From Hymenobacter psychrotolerans DSM 18569 (GTDB taxonomy: Bacteria; Bacteroidota; Bacteroidia; Cytophagales; Hymenobacteraceae): a stretch of DNA of 64,000 nt. Of the stretch, positions 9,398 through 18,855 are shown piece after piece. How positions within the stretch are numbered: position 1 is the stretch's first letter; the number at the start of each line of letters is the position of its first letter. The stretch is taken from NCBI RefSeq assembly GCF_900142395.1, contig NZ_FRAS01000005.1:124001-188000 (forward strand), read 5' to 3'. Made by a program: the position numbers and the translations under genes. The notes beneath the pieces were generated by a model. The model saw only the letters and a program-made list of their open reading frames with translations, searched no databases and was not told the DNA's origin.

Positions 9398-9415
9398 GCC
9401 GCCCGGCTGGGCGGC
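9398..9415 (-). promoter_or_regulatory. Hairpin in the leader of the helicase gene
   Basis: GCCGCCC (9398-9404) and GGGCGGC (9409-9415) form a 7-bp GC stem with a 4-nt loop, 22-40 nt upstream of the helicase ATG. RNA helicase genes are often controlled by leader structure at low temperature; that link is inference here. Confidence 0.3.
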
Positions 9416-9752
9416 ACAACTAGCTGTGCATACGGTTGAGGCTGCAAAGGTCGTTGGTTTTGCGCCGATATACAGATTTCGGCCTCAGGCAAGGCCGCAA
9501 AGCCGCCCCGGACCGGGCTGGCAACCGGGTGAAAAAGCAGCTCTACATTGCCAAAGGCGAATAAATCAAGTATGCTGCATCCTGAATAATGCGCCAGTTT
9601 TATTCAGGCAAAGGAGTGGCTGACAGCAGAATATAAGAAGCGGAAGCCTGCTTCTGTGCCGGCCGGCGGCCGGTGGCTGTCTGGGTATAACCCCCGTTCA
9701 AGCGTTTTCCGTTTACTTTCCCGAAAAATAACTTCGCTTTCTGCCACACACT

Positions 9753-10268
9753 ATGAAAATAACTGACCGCAAGACTGCCTACGACGGCCATTTTAAGCTC
9801 CGGGTGCTTACGCTGCAGGACGGCGACGACCAACTGAAGCGGGAGCGGTTTGAGCCAGGAAGGGCCGTAGCGGCGCTGGTCTGGGACACACAGCAGCAGC
9901 AGTACCTGCTGACCCGCCAGTACCGGATAGGGCCGGAAAGCCAGATGGTGGAGCTGCCCGCCGGCATGATAGACGGAGACGAGGCACCCGAAGCGGCTAT
10001 CCGGCGCGAGGTGCAGGAGGAACTCGGCTACGACATCGACCAACTGGAGCAGATTGCCCGCATCTATCCTTCACCGGGCACAAGCGCCGAAATCATTACT
10101 GTGTTTTTTGCAGAGGTGAGCCACCAGTCGGGCCAGGGTGGCGGGCTGGCTGAAGAGCACGAGAAGATTGAGCTGGTGCCGATGAGCCGCACCCAACTGC
10201 AGCAATATGAGTTCGAAGATGCCAAAACCATTCTGGCGGTGCAGTGGGCGCAGTTGAACCAAAAGTAA
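9753..10268 (+). CDS. NUDIX hydrolase, ADP-ribose pyrophosphatase-like
   Basis: Hydrolyses a nucleoside diphosphate linked to another moiety, most likely ADP-ribose to AMP and ribose 5-phosphate. The NUDIX box runs from residue 71 to 93 (G-x5-E-x7-RREVQEELG), preceded by ELPAG, which is typical of the ADPRase branch; SPGTSAE follows. Length of 171 aa fits NudF-like enzymes. No signal peptide. It is a single gene ended by a 22-bp stem terminator shared with the convergent minus-strand gene. Confidence 0.88.
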   Translation: MKITDRKTAYDGHFKLRVLTLQDGDDQLKRERFEPGRAVAALVWDTQQQQYLLTRQYRIGPESQMVELPAGMIDGDEAPEAAIRREVQEELGYDIDQLEQIARIYPSPGTSAEIITVFFAEVSHQSGQGGGLAEEHEKIELVPMSRTQLQQYEFEDAKTILAVQWAQLNQK

Positions 10269-10306
10269 AAACGGTAAATCAGCGTTATAAGTGTTTTAAC
10301 AAATGG

Positions 10307-10356
10307 ATGTACATAGAAAGGGCCTCACTATTTGGTGAGGCCCTTTCTATGTACAT
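10307..10356. terminator. Long bidirectional terminator
   Basis: A perfect 22-bp inverted repeat (arms 10307-10328 and 10335-10356, loop TATTTG) lies between convergent genes. The core AGAAAGGGCC/GGCCCTTTCT gives U-rich 3' sides in both directions. Confidence 0.9.
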
Positions 10357-10370
10357 GTCTGTTTTTTAGT

Positions 10371-10931
10371 CTACTGTGCTTTCACAATGTACTCAAAGGT
10401 CTGTTTCGTCTTAATGTCGTTGATTAGCAGTGAAAGGTCCTGCGGAGCTTCTGTTTTAACAAATGGGATAGTGCGTTTGCTCACATACAGGTCTCGGTTC
10501 CAGAAGCGGCCCTGGCCTCCTTCTAGTGCCGGCACGTTGAAAACTTCTTTGCCTTCTTTGTCTTTGGCCACTACGCTCAGATAAGACGGGTCGGCGTTGG
10601 CGCCACCCCGGCGATACATCGTTACGGTGAGCTGGCCGCCGGCCGGCAGCTGGCCTAGGCGCCGCTGGTACGTGGTATCGGCCCAGGAATTCATTTTGCG
10701 CAGCACATCAATTTCCGTGAGCAGCTCGGCATAGGGCCGGTAGGCTACCCGCGTCACGCAGGCATCTACTTCGGCATCTTCGTCGGTGTTTTTGGTTACG
10801 TTCAGCACGTGCTGGCATTCCTCGTCCTTTTTAGGACGCAGATACTTTTTGCGGGGAGTGCCGGGCATGTACTGAGCCGAGGCCAGCAGCGTGCAGAGCA
10901 GCAGGGTAGCGAGGAGAAAAGCTTTCTTCAT
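10371..10931 (-). CDS. Secreted hypothetical protein (186 aa)
   Basis: The start is the ATG at 10931 (MKKAFLLATLLLCTLLASAQ), a clear signal peptide with an ASAQ cleavage site. The mature protein begins with a basic stretch (PRKKYLRPKK) and has two Cys (EECQHV, DACVTR) that could form a disulfide. The remainder looks beta-rich (TVMYRRG, YLSVVAKDKEG). No family is recognised. It is probably periplasmic or surface-exposed. It shares a terminator with the NUDIX gene and has no operon partner. Confidence 0.7.
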   Translation of the reverse strand: MKKAFLLATLLLCTLLASAQYMPGTPRKKYLRPKKDEECQHVLNVTKNTDEDAEVDACVTRVAYRPYAELLTEIDVLRKMNSWADTTYQRRLGQLPAGGQLTVTMYRRGGANADPSYLSVVAKDKEGKEVFNVPALEGGQGRFWNRDLYVSKRTIPFVKTEAPQDLSLLINDIKTKQTFEYIVKAQ

Positions 10932-11235
10932 AGGGGCAGAAACAGATAAAAGCCGGCCGTCCGGTTTTCGGTATGCAAAGGTACACACGGATAAAGGCCA
11001 TTTCGCTAGGTTTCGTCCAAAAACTCAGCAACTCTCCCAACGCCCGCACCGCGGGCCGGCAGGCTGTTGCCGGATAGCAGCCATGAGGGCCGACGGCAGC
11101 AAGGACGCGGGGCGGCCGGGGCATGAGTAGTCGGGGCCGCCGGGCCGGGTAGGGAGCCAACCCGCTGTCTGGTGCCGATAATGGCGTAAGTTTGGTTACT
11201 TTTCAAGGACAATTTCTGGTCTGCTTCCGCTGCGT

Positions 11236-13188
11236 ATGAGGGTTTTGCTGACGCTGGTCTTGGCGGTATGCTGGCTGAAGCTGTGCGCACAGCCGTCCGC
11301 CGGACTCCACCTGTACACCGATGCACAGGGCCGCTTCCGGTTTGCGTATCCGCCGGGGTGGCAGCTGCAGCAAACCGGCCGGCAGCTGATCCTAACCCCC
11401 GGCGCAACCGGGCCAGCGTCCGCCCCGCCGGCCCTGACCATCGTTGTGCTGCCCGATACGCTCAGCCGCCTGCCCACCCGCACCCGGCAGGACACGCTTT
11501 GGCACAGCATCCGGCAACTCCCGCAGGCGCAGGTGCTGCAGGTGGCGGAGCAGGCCGCCGGCAGCTACCAGCAGCTACGCTACGACTACACCTATGCCGC
11601 CGATTCCGCGCTGCCCGGTGCCCGTATCCGTGTGCTCGGGCGCCGGCTCTGGCGCGGCGGCTCCGAGTATCAGCTGGAGTACCGGGCGGCGGGCGGCCCG
11701 GAAACCCAGTGGCTGCAGGCCCGGCAGCTGCTAGAATCGTTTGCTTTCCCCAACGCCGACGTAGCGGCCCCGCGCACCCGAGCCCCGCAGCAGCTCTGCG
11801 ACGACAAGATGTACGGTATTGCGGCCCTGCGCTACCGCAACGACCTGTGGGAAGACGACTGCCGCACGATTCACGAGTTTTCTGTGGCTGACCCCAGCCG
11901 GCCGCCCCGCATTCACCGGCAGGTGCTGCCTTTCCAGTCCTATGCCCTCACCAAAGGCTTCGACAACTGCCTGTATTCGGTAACCAAAGCCCCCACCAAC
12001 GCGCCCGAATACGTGTACCGCTACGACCCGGCCACGCGCACTGGCCGCTATACTTCCTGGCAGCTGCCGGCACAGGGGCCGGCAACCGTCTGGATAGCAG
12101 CGGCTACCGACGAGCGGGGACGCCTGTTTTTCAGCACCTCCGATGCCAGCAAGCTGGTCAGGGTAAACCCCGCAGATGGGGCCGTGCAGCTTGTGTGGAG
12201 CACTGACCCGGTGCGGCAGGCGGCGTACTACGCAGCTATTGCGCTTGATGGAGCCGGCTCACACGGCAATTTCTGCCTCGATACCGCCGGCACCCTCTAC
12301 CAGGTCTACAGCACCGACGGCTCACTGATAAAAATTGACCTGAAAAGCCGCAAGCCTGCTCCGCAACTACTCCCGCTTGCCGGCCTGCCGGAGCGCGGCG
12401 GCTACAGCGACCTGCTGTTCCACTACGATGCAGCCGGCCGGCGGCGCCTGTATCTGGCCGGCCCGAAGGCGCTGTACTGGGTGGATATGGCGAGCGGGCA
12501 AACCCATTTCGTCCGGCGCGGCGTGTATACGGATCTGGCGGGCTGTAACCTGTTTCGTGCGCCCTCAGGCCCGGCTGCCCCGGCCGCGCTGGCTACTGTC
12601 TGGCGGGGGCGGGTGCTCGATGCCGCTACGCTGCAGCCCCTGCCCAAAGCGCAGCTGCAAGTAGGGGCGGGGCCGCAGCTTCTGCCGCTTGCCCCCGACG
12701 GCTCCTTCACCTTTCCTGCTGAAACAAACCGCCCTGTTCGGGTGCGCGTGCAGCAGCCGGGCTACCTGCCAACCGACAGCGTGTACGGTGGCGGCAGCGG
12801 CCCGTATGTGCAGGATATTCTGGTGCAGCCGCTCACCGTGGGTACTATGCTGCACCTGAACGATGTGCAGTTTGAGCAGGGCACCACCCGGCTGCTGGTA
12901 ACGTCCTATCCGGCGCTGGACGAACTGCTGGCCATGCTGAAGCAGAATCCCGGCCTCACCATTCAGCTGCGCGGCCACACCGACAACGTGGGCGACCCGC
13001 AAAAGAACCTGGCCCTGAGCGAGCAGCGGGTGGCGGCCGTCAGAATCTACCTGGTCGGCCTCGGAATTTCCCCCCGCCGCATTACCGGCATCGGGCTGGG
13101 CGGCGCCGAGCCCCGTGCCAGCAATGCCCGCGAAGCCACCCGGAAACTCAACCGCCGCGTGGAGGTCCGGGTGACAGGCACGAAATGA
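11236..13188 (+). CDS. Outer-membrane protein with beta-propeller-like middle, CarboxypepD_reg-like domain and C-terminal OmpA domain
   Basis: A signal peptide (MRVLLTLVLAVCWLKLCAQ) precedes a domain resembling a PsbP/DUF1795-like fold (residues about 25-170), then a stretch of repeated strands like a beta-propeller (about 185-440). A short regulatory-like beta domain starts near residue 455 (WRGRVLDAATLQPLPKA). The OmpA/MotB peptidoglycan-binding domain covers about residues 535-650, with LRGHTDNVGDPQKNLALSEQR and NRRVEV. The OmpA domain is certain; the earlier domains are inferred from pattern. Its role is probably anchoring or sensing at the cell envelope. It is not obviously linked to the RNA-repair genes downstream. 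Confidence 0.85.
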   Translation: MRVLLTLVLAVCWLKLCAQPSAGLHLYTDAQGRFRFAYPPGWQLQQTGRQLILTPGATGPASAPPALTIVVLPDTLSRLPTRTRQDTLWHSIRQLPQAQVLQVAEQAAGSYQQLRYDYTYAADSALPGARIRVLGRRLWRGGSEYQLEYRAAGGPETQWLQARQLLESFAFPNADVAAPRTRAPQQLCDDKMYGIAALRYRNDLWEDDCRTIHEFSVADPSRPPRIHRQVLPFQSYALTKGFDNCLYSVTKAPTNAPEYVYRYDPATRTGRYTSWQLPAQGPATVWIAAATDERGRLFFSTSDASKLVRVNPADGAVQLVWSTDPVRQAAYYAAIALDGAGSHGNFCLDTAGTLYQVYSTDGSLIKIDLKSRKPAPQLLPLAGLPERGGYSDLLFHYDAAGRRRLYLAGPKALYWVDMASGQTHFVRRGVYTDLAGCNLFRAPSGPAAPAALATVWRGRVLDAATLQPLPKAQLQVGAGPQLLPLAPDGSFTFPAETNRPVRVRVQQPGYLPTDSVYGGGSGPYVQDILVQPLTVGTMLHLNDVQFEQGTTRLLVTSYPALDELLAMLKQNPGLTIQLRGHTDNVGDPQKNLALSEQRVAAVRIYLVGLGISPRRITGIGLGGAEPRASNAREATRKLNRRVEVRVTGTK

Positions 13189-13545
13189 AGGTCCGCGCAG
13201 CCCGTAGCCCACCCCCGAAAAGCCTCCGGCAGCGCCACCAGAGCCTACCGGGGCAAGCTTCAGCCGCGCTTATCCGAAACGCGCAGACACAGGCAAGTGA
13301 ACTTCGGGCGGAGCTAGTTTGATAGAGTGCTTGCTATACTTCGTTAGTACAAGTGCTGGTAAACGGGCTTAGAAGTGGGCGACTAGTAAACCATCCTGTT
13401 TATTGCCCTCAGTTAGGGCAGAGAAATCATAACTTACTGGCCTTGGGCTCCCGAATTTTCCCGCGTTCAGGAGCTTATCGACTGACTGGTTGCCCTGCCG
13501 CCGCTGATACACAGGCACTTGCTGTTAGCATTCTATCCGTAGCTG
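13189..13545. other. Intergenic region upstream of hen1
   Basis: About 357 bp with no convincing gene. It probably contains the promoter for the RNA-repair genes, but no clear TTTG/TAnnTTTG pair or operator was found. Confidence 0.4.
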
Positions 13546-14952
13546 ATGTTACTCACTATCACCACCACTCACCAGCCCGCCACCGACCTGGGCTACCTGC
13601 TGCATAAAAATCCGGCCCGCCTGCAAACGCTGGAGCTTACCGCCGGGCAGGCGCACATCTTTTATCCCGAAGCTACGGCCGCACGCTGCACCGTGGCCCT
13701 GCTGCTCGACATTGACCCGATAGGGCTGGTACGAAGTCAGAAGGGGGCCGAGAATTTCGCGCTGGCCCAGTACGTGAACGACCGGCCTTACGTGGCATCG
13801 TCCTTCCTGAGCACGGCCCTGGCCAAAGCCTTCAACACGGCCATGAACGGCACCTGCCAGGACCGCCCCGACCTGCCCGACGCGCTGTTGCCGCTGGAAG
13901 CTACCGTGGCCGTAGTGCCGGCCGCGGACTCTGCTCAGCTGCACCGCCTGTTTGCGCCTCTTGGCTACGAAATCGAAACTGAGGCCCACCCGCTCGACCC
14001 CAGTCGGCCGGAGTGGGGCAACAGCCCCTACTACACGCTGCGGCTGCGCCACTCGGGCCTGCGCCTGCGCGATTTGCTTGCACACCTCTATGTGCTGGTG
14101 CCGGTACTCGACAACAACAAGCACTACTACATCGGGCCGGCTGAGGCCGACAAGCTGCTGCTGCGCGGCGGCGAGTGGCTGCCGCGCCACCCCGAGCGGG
14201 AATTCATCACCCGCCGCTACCTGCGCTTTGCCGAGTATGTGAACCCTACGCTGGCGCGGCTGCTGGCCTCGGAGCCCGAAGCGCAGGAGGAAGCTCCGGC
14301 CGCCGAAGCCGCCGCGCTGGCCCCCAACGATCTGCAGCTGCCCGCGGCCGGCCAAAAGCTGCACGACCAGCGCCTGGACCGTGTGGCCGAGGTAGTCCGG
14401 CAGCTGGGAGCAAAGCGGGTGCTGGATTTGGGCTGCGGGGAAGGCAAGCTGGTGCGCCGGCTACTGCAGAATCCGCAGGTGGAGCATGTGCTGGCGCTGG
14501 ATGTTTCGTGGCGGGAGCTGGAGCGGGCCGGGCAGCGGCTGCACCTCGCAGAAATGCCCCCGCGCCAGCGTGAACGGCTGACCCTGGCGCAGGGCTCGGT
14601 ACTCTACCACGACGCTCGGCTGGCCGGTTACGACGCGGCTGCGGTGGTCGAAGTCATTGAACATCTGGATGAAAACCGGTTAGCGGCCTTCGAGCAGGTG
14701 GTGTTTGCCCGCGCCCAGCCCGGCGCGGTGCTGGTCACGACGCCCAACGCCGACTACAACCAGCGCTACGAAACCCTCTCGGCCGGTGACTTCCGCCACT
14801 CCGACCACCGCTTCGAGTGGACACGGGCGCAGTTTGCGGCGTGGGCCGAAGGCGTGGCCGGGCGCCACGGCTACCGGGTGCGCCTGGAGCCGCTGGGGCC
14901 GGAAGCCGCCGAAGTAGGCGCCCCCTCGCAGTTGGCCGTGTTTGAGCGCTAA
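13546..14952 (+). CDS. hen1: 3'-terminal RNA ribose 2'-O-methyltransferase Hen1
   Basis: Marks the 3'-terminal ribose of cleaved RNA before ligation so that the repaired site resists re-cleavage. The N-terminal Hen1_L domain (residues 1 to about 240, LGYLLHKNPARLQT) is followed by a class I methyltransferase: SAM loop DLGCGEG (294-300) and the Hen1 metal site EVIEH (Glu369, Glu372, His373), then TTPNADYN. Length of 468 aa matches bacterial Hen1. It is directly upstream of pnkp (130-bp gap, same strand), the standard partner. The region about residues 243-262 is an Ala/Glu-rich linker between domains. Confidence 0.95.
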   Translation: MLLTITTTHQPATDLGYLLHKNPARLQTLELTAGQAHIFYPEATAARCTVALLLDIDPIGLVRSQKGAENFALAQYVNDRPYVASSFLSTALAKAFNTAMNGTCQDRPDLPDALLPLEATVAVVPAADSAQLHRLFAPLGYEIETEAHPLDPSRPEWGNSPYYTLRLRHSGLRLRDLLAHLYVLVPVLDNNKHYYIGPAEADKLLLRGGEWLPRHPEREFITRRYLRFAEYVNPTLARLLASEPEAQEEAPAAEAAALAPNDLQLPAAGQKLHDQRLDRVAEVVRQLGAKRVLDLGCGEGKLVRRLLQNPQVEHVLALDVSWRELERAGQRLHLAEMPPRQRERLTLAQGSVLYHDARLAGYDAAAVVEVIEHLDENRLAAFEQVVFARAQPGAVLVTTPNADYNQRYETLSAGDFRHSDHRFEWTRAQFAAWAEGVAGRHGYRVRLEPLGPEAAEVGAPSQLAVFER

Positions 14953-15082
14953 CCGGCTTTCGCACTGCGTGTCGCACCGGTTGTAGTTGATTTATCCAGT
15001 GGCGCCTTAGTGAGTTAGCGAGGCGCGCAAAGTCTGTTCAGCGCAGATAGTTAGCTACTCTGGCTACATAGTTCCTTTCCTT

Positions 15083-17809
15083 ATGCCTCAAGATACGCTC
15101 AAGCTTCCCGAACTTTCCCTTGTACTGCTAATCGGTACTTCGGGGGCCGGCAAATCCACGTTTGCGCGGCGGCTGTTTCAGGCCACCGAAATTGTGTCGT
15201 CGGACCAGTGTCGGGCGCTGGTGGCCGATGATGAGAATGATCAGGCCGCTACCACTGATGCGTTTGCCCTGCTGCACTACCTGGTGGGGCTGCGCCTGAA
15301 GCGCGGCCTGCTGACGGTGGTGGACGCCACCAACGTGCAGCCCGAAGCCCGCAAAACCCTCGTGCAGCTGGCCCGCGACTACCACGTGCTGCCCACGGCC
15401 ATCATCCTCGACGTGCCCGACCGCCTGGCCGAGGACCGCAACCGCCAGCGCGCCGAGCGGCAGCACCTGGGCCGCCACGTGGTGCCCCAGCAGCGCCAGC
15501 AGCTGCGCCGCAGCCTCAAAACACTCAAGCAGGAAGGTTTCCGCCACATCTACCACCTGCGCGGCCCCGAGGAAGTGGACGCCGTGCAAACCATTCAGCG
15601 CGACCCGCTCTACAGCAACCGCAAGCAGGATTCCGGCCCCTTCGACATCATCGGCGACGTGCACGGCTGCTACCACGAGTTGGTGCAGCTGCTCACGGAG
15701 CTGGGCTACGCAGTGAAGGAACAGGCCGTAGCGGACGCGCGCGACCTGGGCGTGCGTGTAACGCGCCGTAGAGACGTAACATCTTGCGTCTCGCCGTTGA
15801 ACGATGTGGAAACGGCCGACAATGCAACCAACCTCAGCAACCACGAGACGCAAGATATTGCGTCTCTACAGCCGCCGCGCCGTGTGCTCTTCCTCGGCGA
15901 CCTGGTGGACCGCGGGCCGGCCTCGCCGCAGGTGTTGCGGCTGGTGATGAGCATGGTGCGCGACGGGCTGGCCTTGTGCGTGCCCGGCAACCACGACATC
16001 AAGCTGCTGCGCTACCTGGGCGGCAAGCAGGTAAACGAGCAGCACGGCTTCGCCGAAACGGTGCAGCAGCTGGCCGCCGAGTCCGACACGTTCAAGAGCC
16101 AGGTGCGGCAGTTTCTGGATGGGCTGGTGAGCCATTACGTCCTCGATGGGGGCAAGCTGGTGGTGGCCCACGCCGGTATGCGGGAGGAAATGCAGGGCCG
16201 CGGCTCGGGCGCCGTGCGGGCCTTCGCGCTGTTCGGCGAAACCACCGGCGAAATCGACGAGTTTGGCCTGCCCGTTCGCTACAACTGGGCCGCCGAGTAC
16301 CGCGGCCGGGCCACGGTGGTGTACGGCCACACGCCCGTACCCGCCGCCGAATGGCTCAACAACACCATCGACATTGACACCGGTTGCGTATTCGGCGGCC
16401 GTCTCACCGCCCTGCGCTACCCCGAGCGGGAGCTGGTTTCGGTGCCCGCCGCTCAGGTGTATTCGGAGCCCGTGCGCCCCCTCGACTACCTGCGCCGCCT
16501 GGCCGAAGCTAACAACGAAAAATCAACCACTGAAAACCACCTCTCCGCCCAGCAGCAGCACGATGACCTGCTCGACATCCGGGACGTGACGGGCAAGCAG
16601 ATCATCAAAACGCGGCTGCTGCCGTCCGTCACTATTCGGGAGGAAAACGCGGTGGCAGCGCTGGAGGTGATGAGCCGGTTTGCCCTCAACCCCAAGTGGC
16701 TGCTGTATCTGCCGCCCACCATGAGCCCGTCGGAAACGTCGGCGCTGCCCGATATGCTGGAACACCCCGCCGAGGCCTTCGACTACTTCCGCCGCCAGGG
16801 GCTGGAGCGGGTGGTATGTGAGGAAAAGCACATGGGCAGCCGCGTGGTAGTGGTGTTGGCCCGGGATGAGGACGCCGCGCGCCGCCGCTTTGGGGTGGTG
16901 GGCGAGGGGCTGGGTAAGGTGTACACCCGCACCGGCCGCAACTTCTTCACCGACACGAACCTGGAAGCCGCCTTCCTCGCCCGCCTCCAAGACGCCCTCA
17001 CGGCCAGCAACTTCTGGGAACGGTTCAATACCGAATGGCTATGCCTGGATGCCGAGCTGCTGCCGTGGTCAGCCAAGGCCCAGCAGCTGATCAAGGACCA
17101 GTACGCCGCCGTAGCCGCGGCGGCCACCGCCGCCCTGCCCAAAGCTGTGGCCGTCCTCGCCCAGGCCACCGCCCGCGGCCTCGATGGGGTGGAAGCCCTG
17201 CTGGCCCGCACCACTGCCCGCCAACGTGCCGCTCAGCACTACGCCGAAGCTTACCGCCGCTACTGCTGGCCCGTGGACAGCCTCGCCGATTTGCGCCTGG
17301 CCCCCTTCCACCTGCTCGCCACCGAGGGCCGCACCTACTTCGACAAAGACCACGCTTGGCACATGGAAACGTTGCGCGCTGTTTGCCTGGCCGATGAAAG
17401 TCTGCTCCGGGCCACGCCTTACCGTGTGGTGCACCTTCAGGATATTGCCGACGTGGAGGCCGCCACCCAGTGGTGGCTGGACCTCACCGCGGCCGGCGGC
17501 GAAGGCATGGTGATGAAGCCCTACGACTTCATCCCCAGCGGCCAGAAAACCCTGGTGCAGCCGGCCCTTAAGTGCCGCGGCCGCGAGTACCTGCGCATCA
17601 TCTACGGCCCCGACTACCTGCTGCCCGGCAACCTGGAGCGCCTGAGCGAGCGAAACGTAAAGAGCAAGCGCAACCTGGCCCTGCGCGAATTCGCCCTGGG
17701 CGTGGAAGGCCTGGAGCGGTTCGTGGCCGGCGCCCCGCTACGCGAAGTGCACCAGTGCGTATTCGGCGTGCTGGCCCTGGAAAGCGAAGCCGTGGACCCG
17801 CGGCTGTAG
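15083..17809 (+). CDS. pnkp: Polynucleotide kinase-phosphatase-ligase Pnkp with an in-frame repeat insertion
   Basis: Heals and seals broken RNA: 5' kinase, 2',3' phosphatase and adenylyltransferase (ligase). The kinase P-loop is GTSGAGKST (18-26). The metallophosphoesterase has GDVHG, GDLVDRG, GNHD and GHTPV. The ligase nucleotidyl Lys is Lys582 in EEKHMGSR, with the C-terminal ligase part to residue 908. Residues about 229-262, between GDVHG and GDLVDRG, are encoded by a 102-bp palindromic repeat that keeps the frame and lies in what is normally a short loop. All catalytic motifs remain, so function may be kept. Works with Hen1. Confidence 0.95.
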   Translation: MPQDTLKLPELSLVLLIGTSGAGKSTFARRLFQATEIVSSDQCRALVADDENDQAATTDAFALLHYLVGLRLKRGLLTVVDATNVQPEARKTLVQLARDYHVLPTAIILDVPDRLAEDRNRQRAERQHLGRHVVPQQRQQLRRSLKTLKQEGFRHIYHLRGPEEVDAVQTIQRDPLYSNRKQDSGPFDIIGDVHGCYHELVQLLTELGYAVKEQAVADARDLGVRVTRRRDVTSCVSPLNDVETADNATNLSNHETQDIASLQPPRRVLFLGDLVDRGPASPQVLRLVMSMVRDGLALCVPGNHDIKLLRYLGGKQVNEQHGFAETVQQLAAESDTFKSQVRQFLDGLVSHYVLDGGKLVVAHAGMREEMQGRGSGAVRAFALFGETTGEIDEFGLPVRYNWAAEYRGRATVVYGHTPVPAAEWLNNTIDIDTGCVFGGRLTALRYPERELVSVPAAQVYSEPVRPLDYLRRLAEANNEKSTTENHLSAQQQHDDLLDIRDVTGKQIIKTRLLPSVTIREENAVAALEVMSRFALNPKWLLYLPPTMSPSETSALPDMLEHPAEAFDYFRRQGLERVVCEEKHMGSRVVVVLARDEDAARRRFGVVGEGLGKVYTRTGRNFFTDTNLEAAFLARLQDALTASNFWERFNTEWLCLDAELLPWSAKAQQLIKDQYAAVAAAATAALPKAVAVLAQATARGLDGVEALLARTTARQRAAQHYAEAYRRYCWPVDSLADLRLAPFHLLATEGRTYFDKDHAWHMETLRAVCLADESLLRATPYRVVHLQDIADVEAATQWWLDLTAAGGEGMVMKPYDFIPSGQKTLVQPALKCRGREYLRIIYGPDYLLPGNLERLSERNVKSKRNLALREFALGVEGLERFVAGAPLREVHQCVFGVLALESEAVDPRL
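15768..15869. repeat. Palindromic MITE-like repeat inside pnkp (copy A)
   Basis: 25-bp terminal inverted arms (15768-15792 and 15845-15869) match at 23 of 25 positions and both end in GTAGAGACG on their outer side. The total is 102 bp, divisible by three, without stop codons in the pnkp frame. The centre has AACCTCAGCAAC, also found in copy B at 21454-21547. It encodes no protein of its own. Confidence 0.8.
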
Positions 17810-17834
17810 AAACCCTATAAGGGACAGTAAGCTT

Positions 17835-17877
17835 CAGCAAAAAGGCCTGATTTCCTGTAAATCCAGACCTTTTGCTG
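17835..17877. terminator. Bidirectional terminator after pnkp
   Basis: An imperfect stem (AGCAAAAAGGCCTGATTT paired with AAATCCAGACCTTTTGCT, loop of 5) lies between the pnkp stop and the end of the convergent DUF1963 gene, with U-rich sides in both directions. Confidence 0.75.
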
Positions 17878-17882
17878 GAATG

Positions 17883-18728
17883 CTAATAGCATTGTAAGAT
17901 AACCCAGCTTTTGTCAAAAGCTCGGGCTTGCAAATCCTGCTCCTTGATCCAGAAATATAGTCGTCCGGCATCACCCCACATCATTTCGTTCTCTTCCTCA
18001 TTGCTATCAACCTGCAACAGCAGGCGCCAATCCGCAGCATTGGGTTCCAGCTCTTTGGCGCGTGGGTCTTGGTAGCCGGATGAGTCGCCGCAATACAGGC
18101 CGTTGGTCACCAGCTCACATTCCAGCTCCATTTCTCCTTGGATGGTGTCCGCGTAGCCCAGCATTTTGTTAGTTGGCCCTCCCTCATTGAAAATTTCGAA
18201 GATGGTTTCCTGTTCATCTTCGCTGAGGTTGTTGAAGATAGGCGTGTCGAAGCACATGCTGATTTCGGCCTGTGGCACCAGGGCACAAGGCGTAAAACGG
18301 GCATCATCAGCCAAGGAGTCCGGGAAGGAGGCTCTTCGCAGGTTGCTACCATCCCCGTTGTAGAACTGTACCCTGAACATACCGGCATCCTGGATGTCGT
18401 AGCCCCATGCTTCCTGTTCAGCAGAATAGAAGAAATACAAGAGTCCTTCGGAGGGTAAAAGCCCATCTTCATCAAATGGGGTGACTTCCTGCAAGTTGAT
18501 TTGGGCAATAAAGGAAAGAGGGTGGCCAGTTTTGGGTTCAGTGGGCCACACGAAATCAACCGGCACGTCGGGTACGCCACCCGTACGGGAACTGCCCAAC
18601 GAACTAAGGGCTGTAGTATCGGGAGCCAAATGTAATCGGATGGTTGATCGGGTTATCGAGCGCAAATCACCCCACAGATGGGCCAAATGGTTATTGTGTA
18701 AAGCTGCAATCAGTTCAGATTCGGTCAT
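17883..18728 (-). CDS. YwqG family protein (DUF1963)
   Basis: Residues about 48-95 contain the family signature GGVPDVPVDFVWP and LSFIAQINLQEV, followed by GLLYFFYSAE and a C-terminal DWRLLLQVDS-type segment. These match the YwqG/DUF1963 fold, whose biochemical role is unknown. The start is ATG at 18728; 281 aa is typical. No signal peptide. It is convergent with pnkp and shares a terminator with it; no sign of a common operon with the RNA-repair genes. Confidence 0.85.
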   Translation of the reverse strand: MTESELIAALHNNHLAHLWGDLRSITRSTIRLHLAPDTTALSSLGSSRTGGVPDVPVDFVWPTEPKTGHPLSFIAQINLQEVTPFDEDGLLPSEGLLYFFYSAEQEAWGYDIQDAGMFRVQFYNGDGSNLRRASFPDSLADDARFTPCALVPQAEISMCFDTPIFNNLSEDEQETIFEIFNEGGPTNKMLGYADTIQGEMELECELVTNGLYCGDSSGYQDPRAKELEPNAADWRLLLQVDSNEEENEMMWGDAGRLYFWIKEQDLQARAFDKSWVILQCY

Positions 18729-18855
18729 GTGGATTGAAAGATTAAACGACTAAATAGTATCACGCATGGCAAAACTACACTCCTAGCAAATTAATCAGGC
18801 AACGTGAGCGAGTAACAGGGCGGTTTGATGGTGGATATAGATGACAGAAAAGGGC

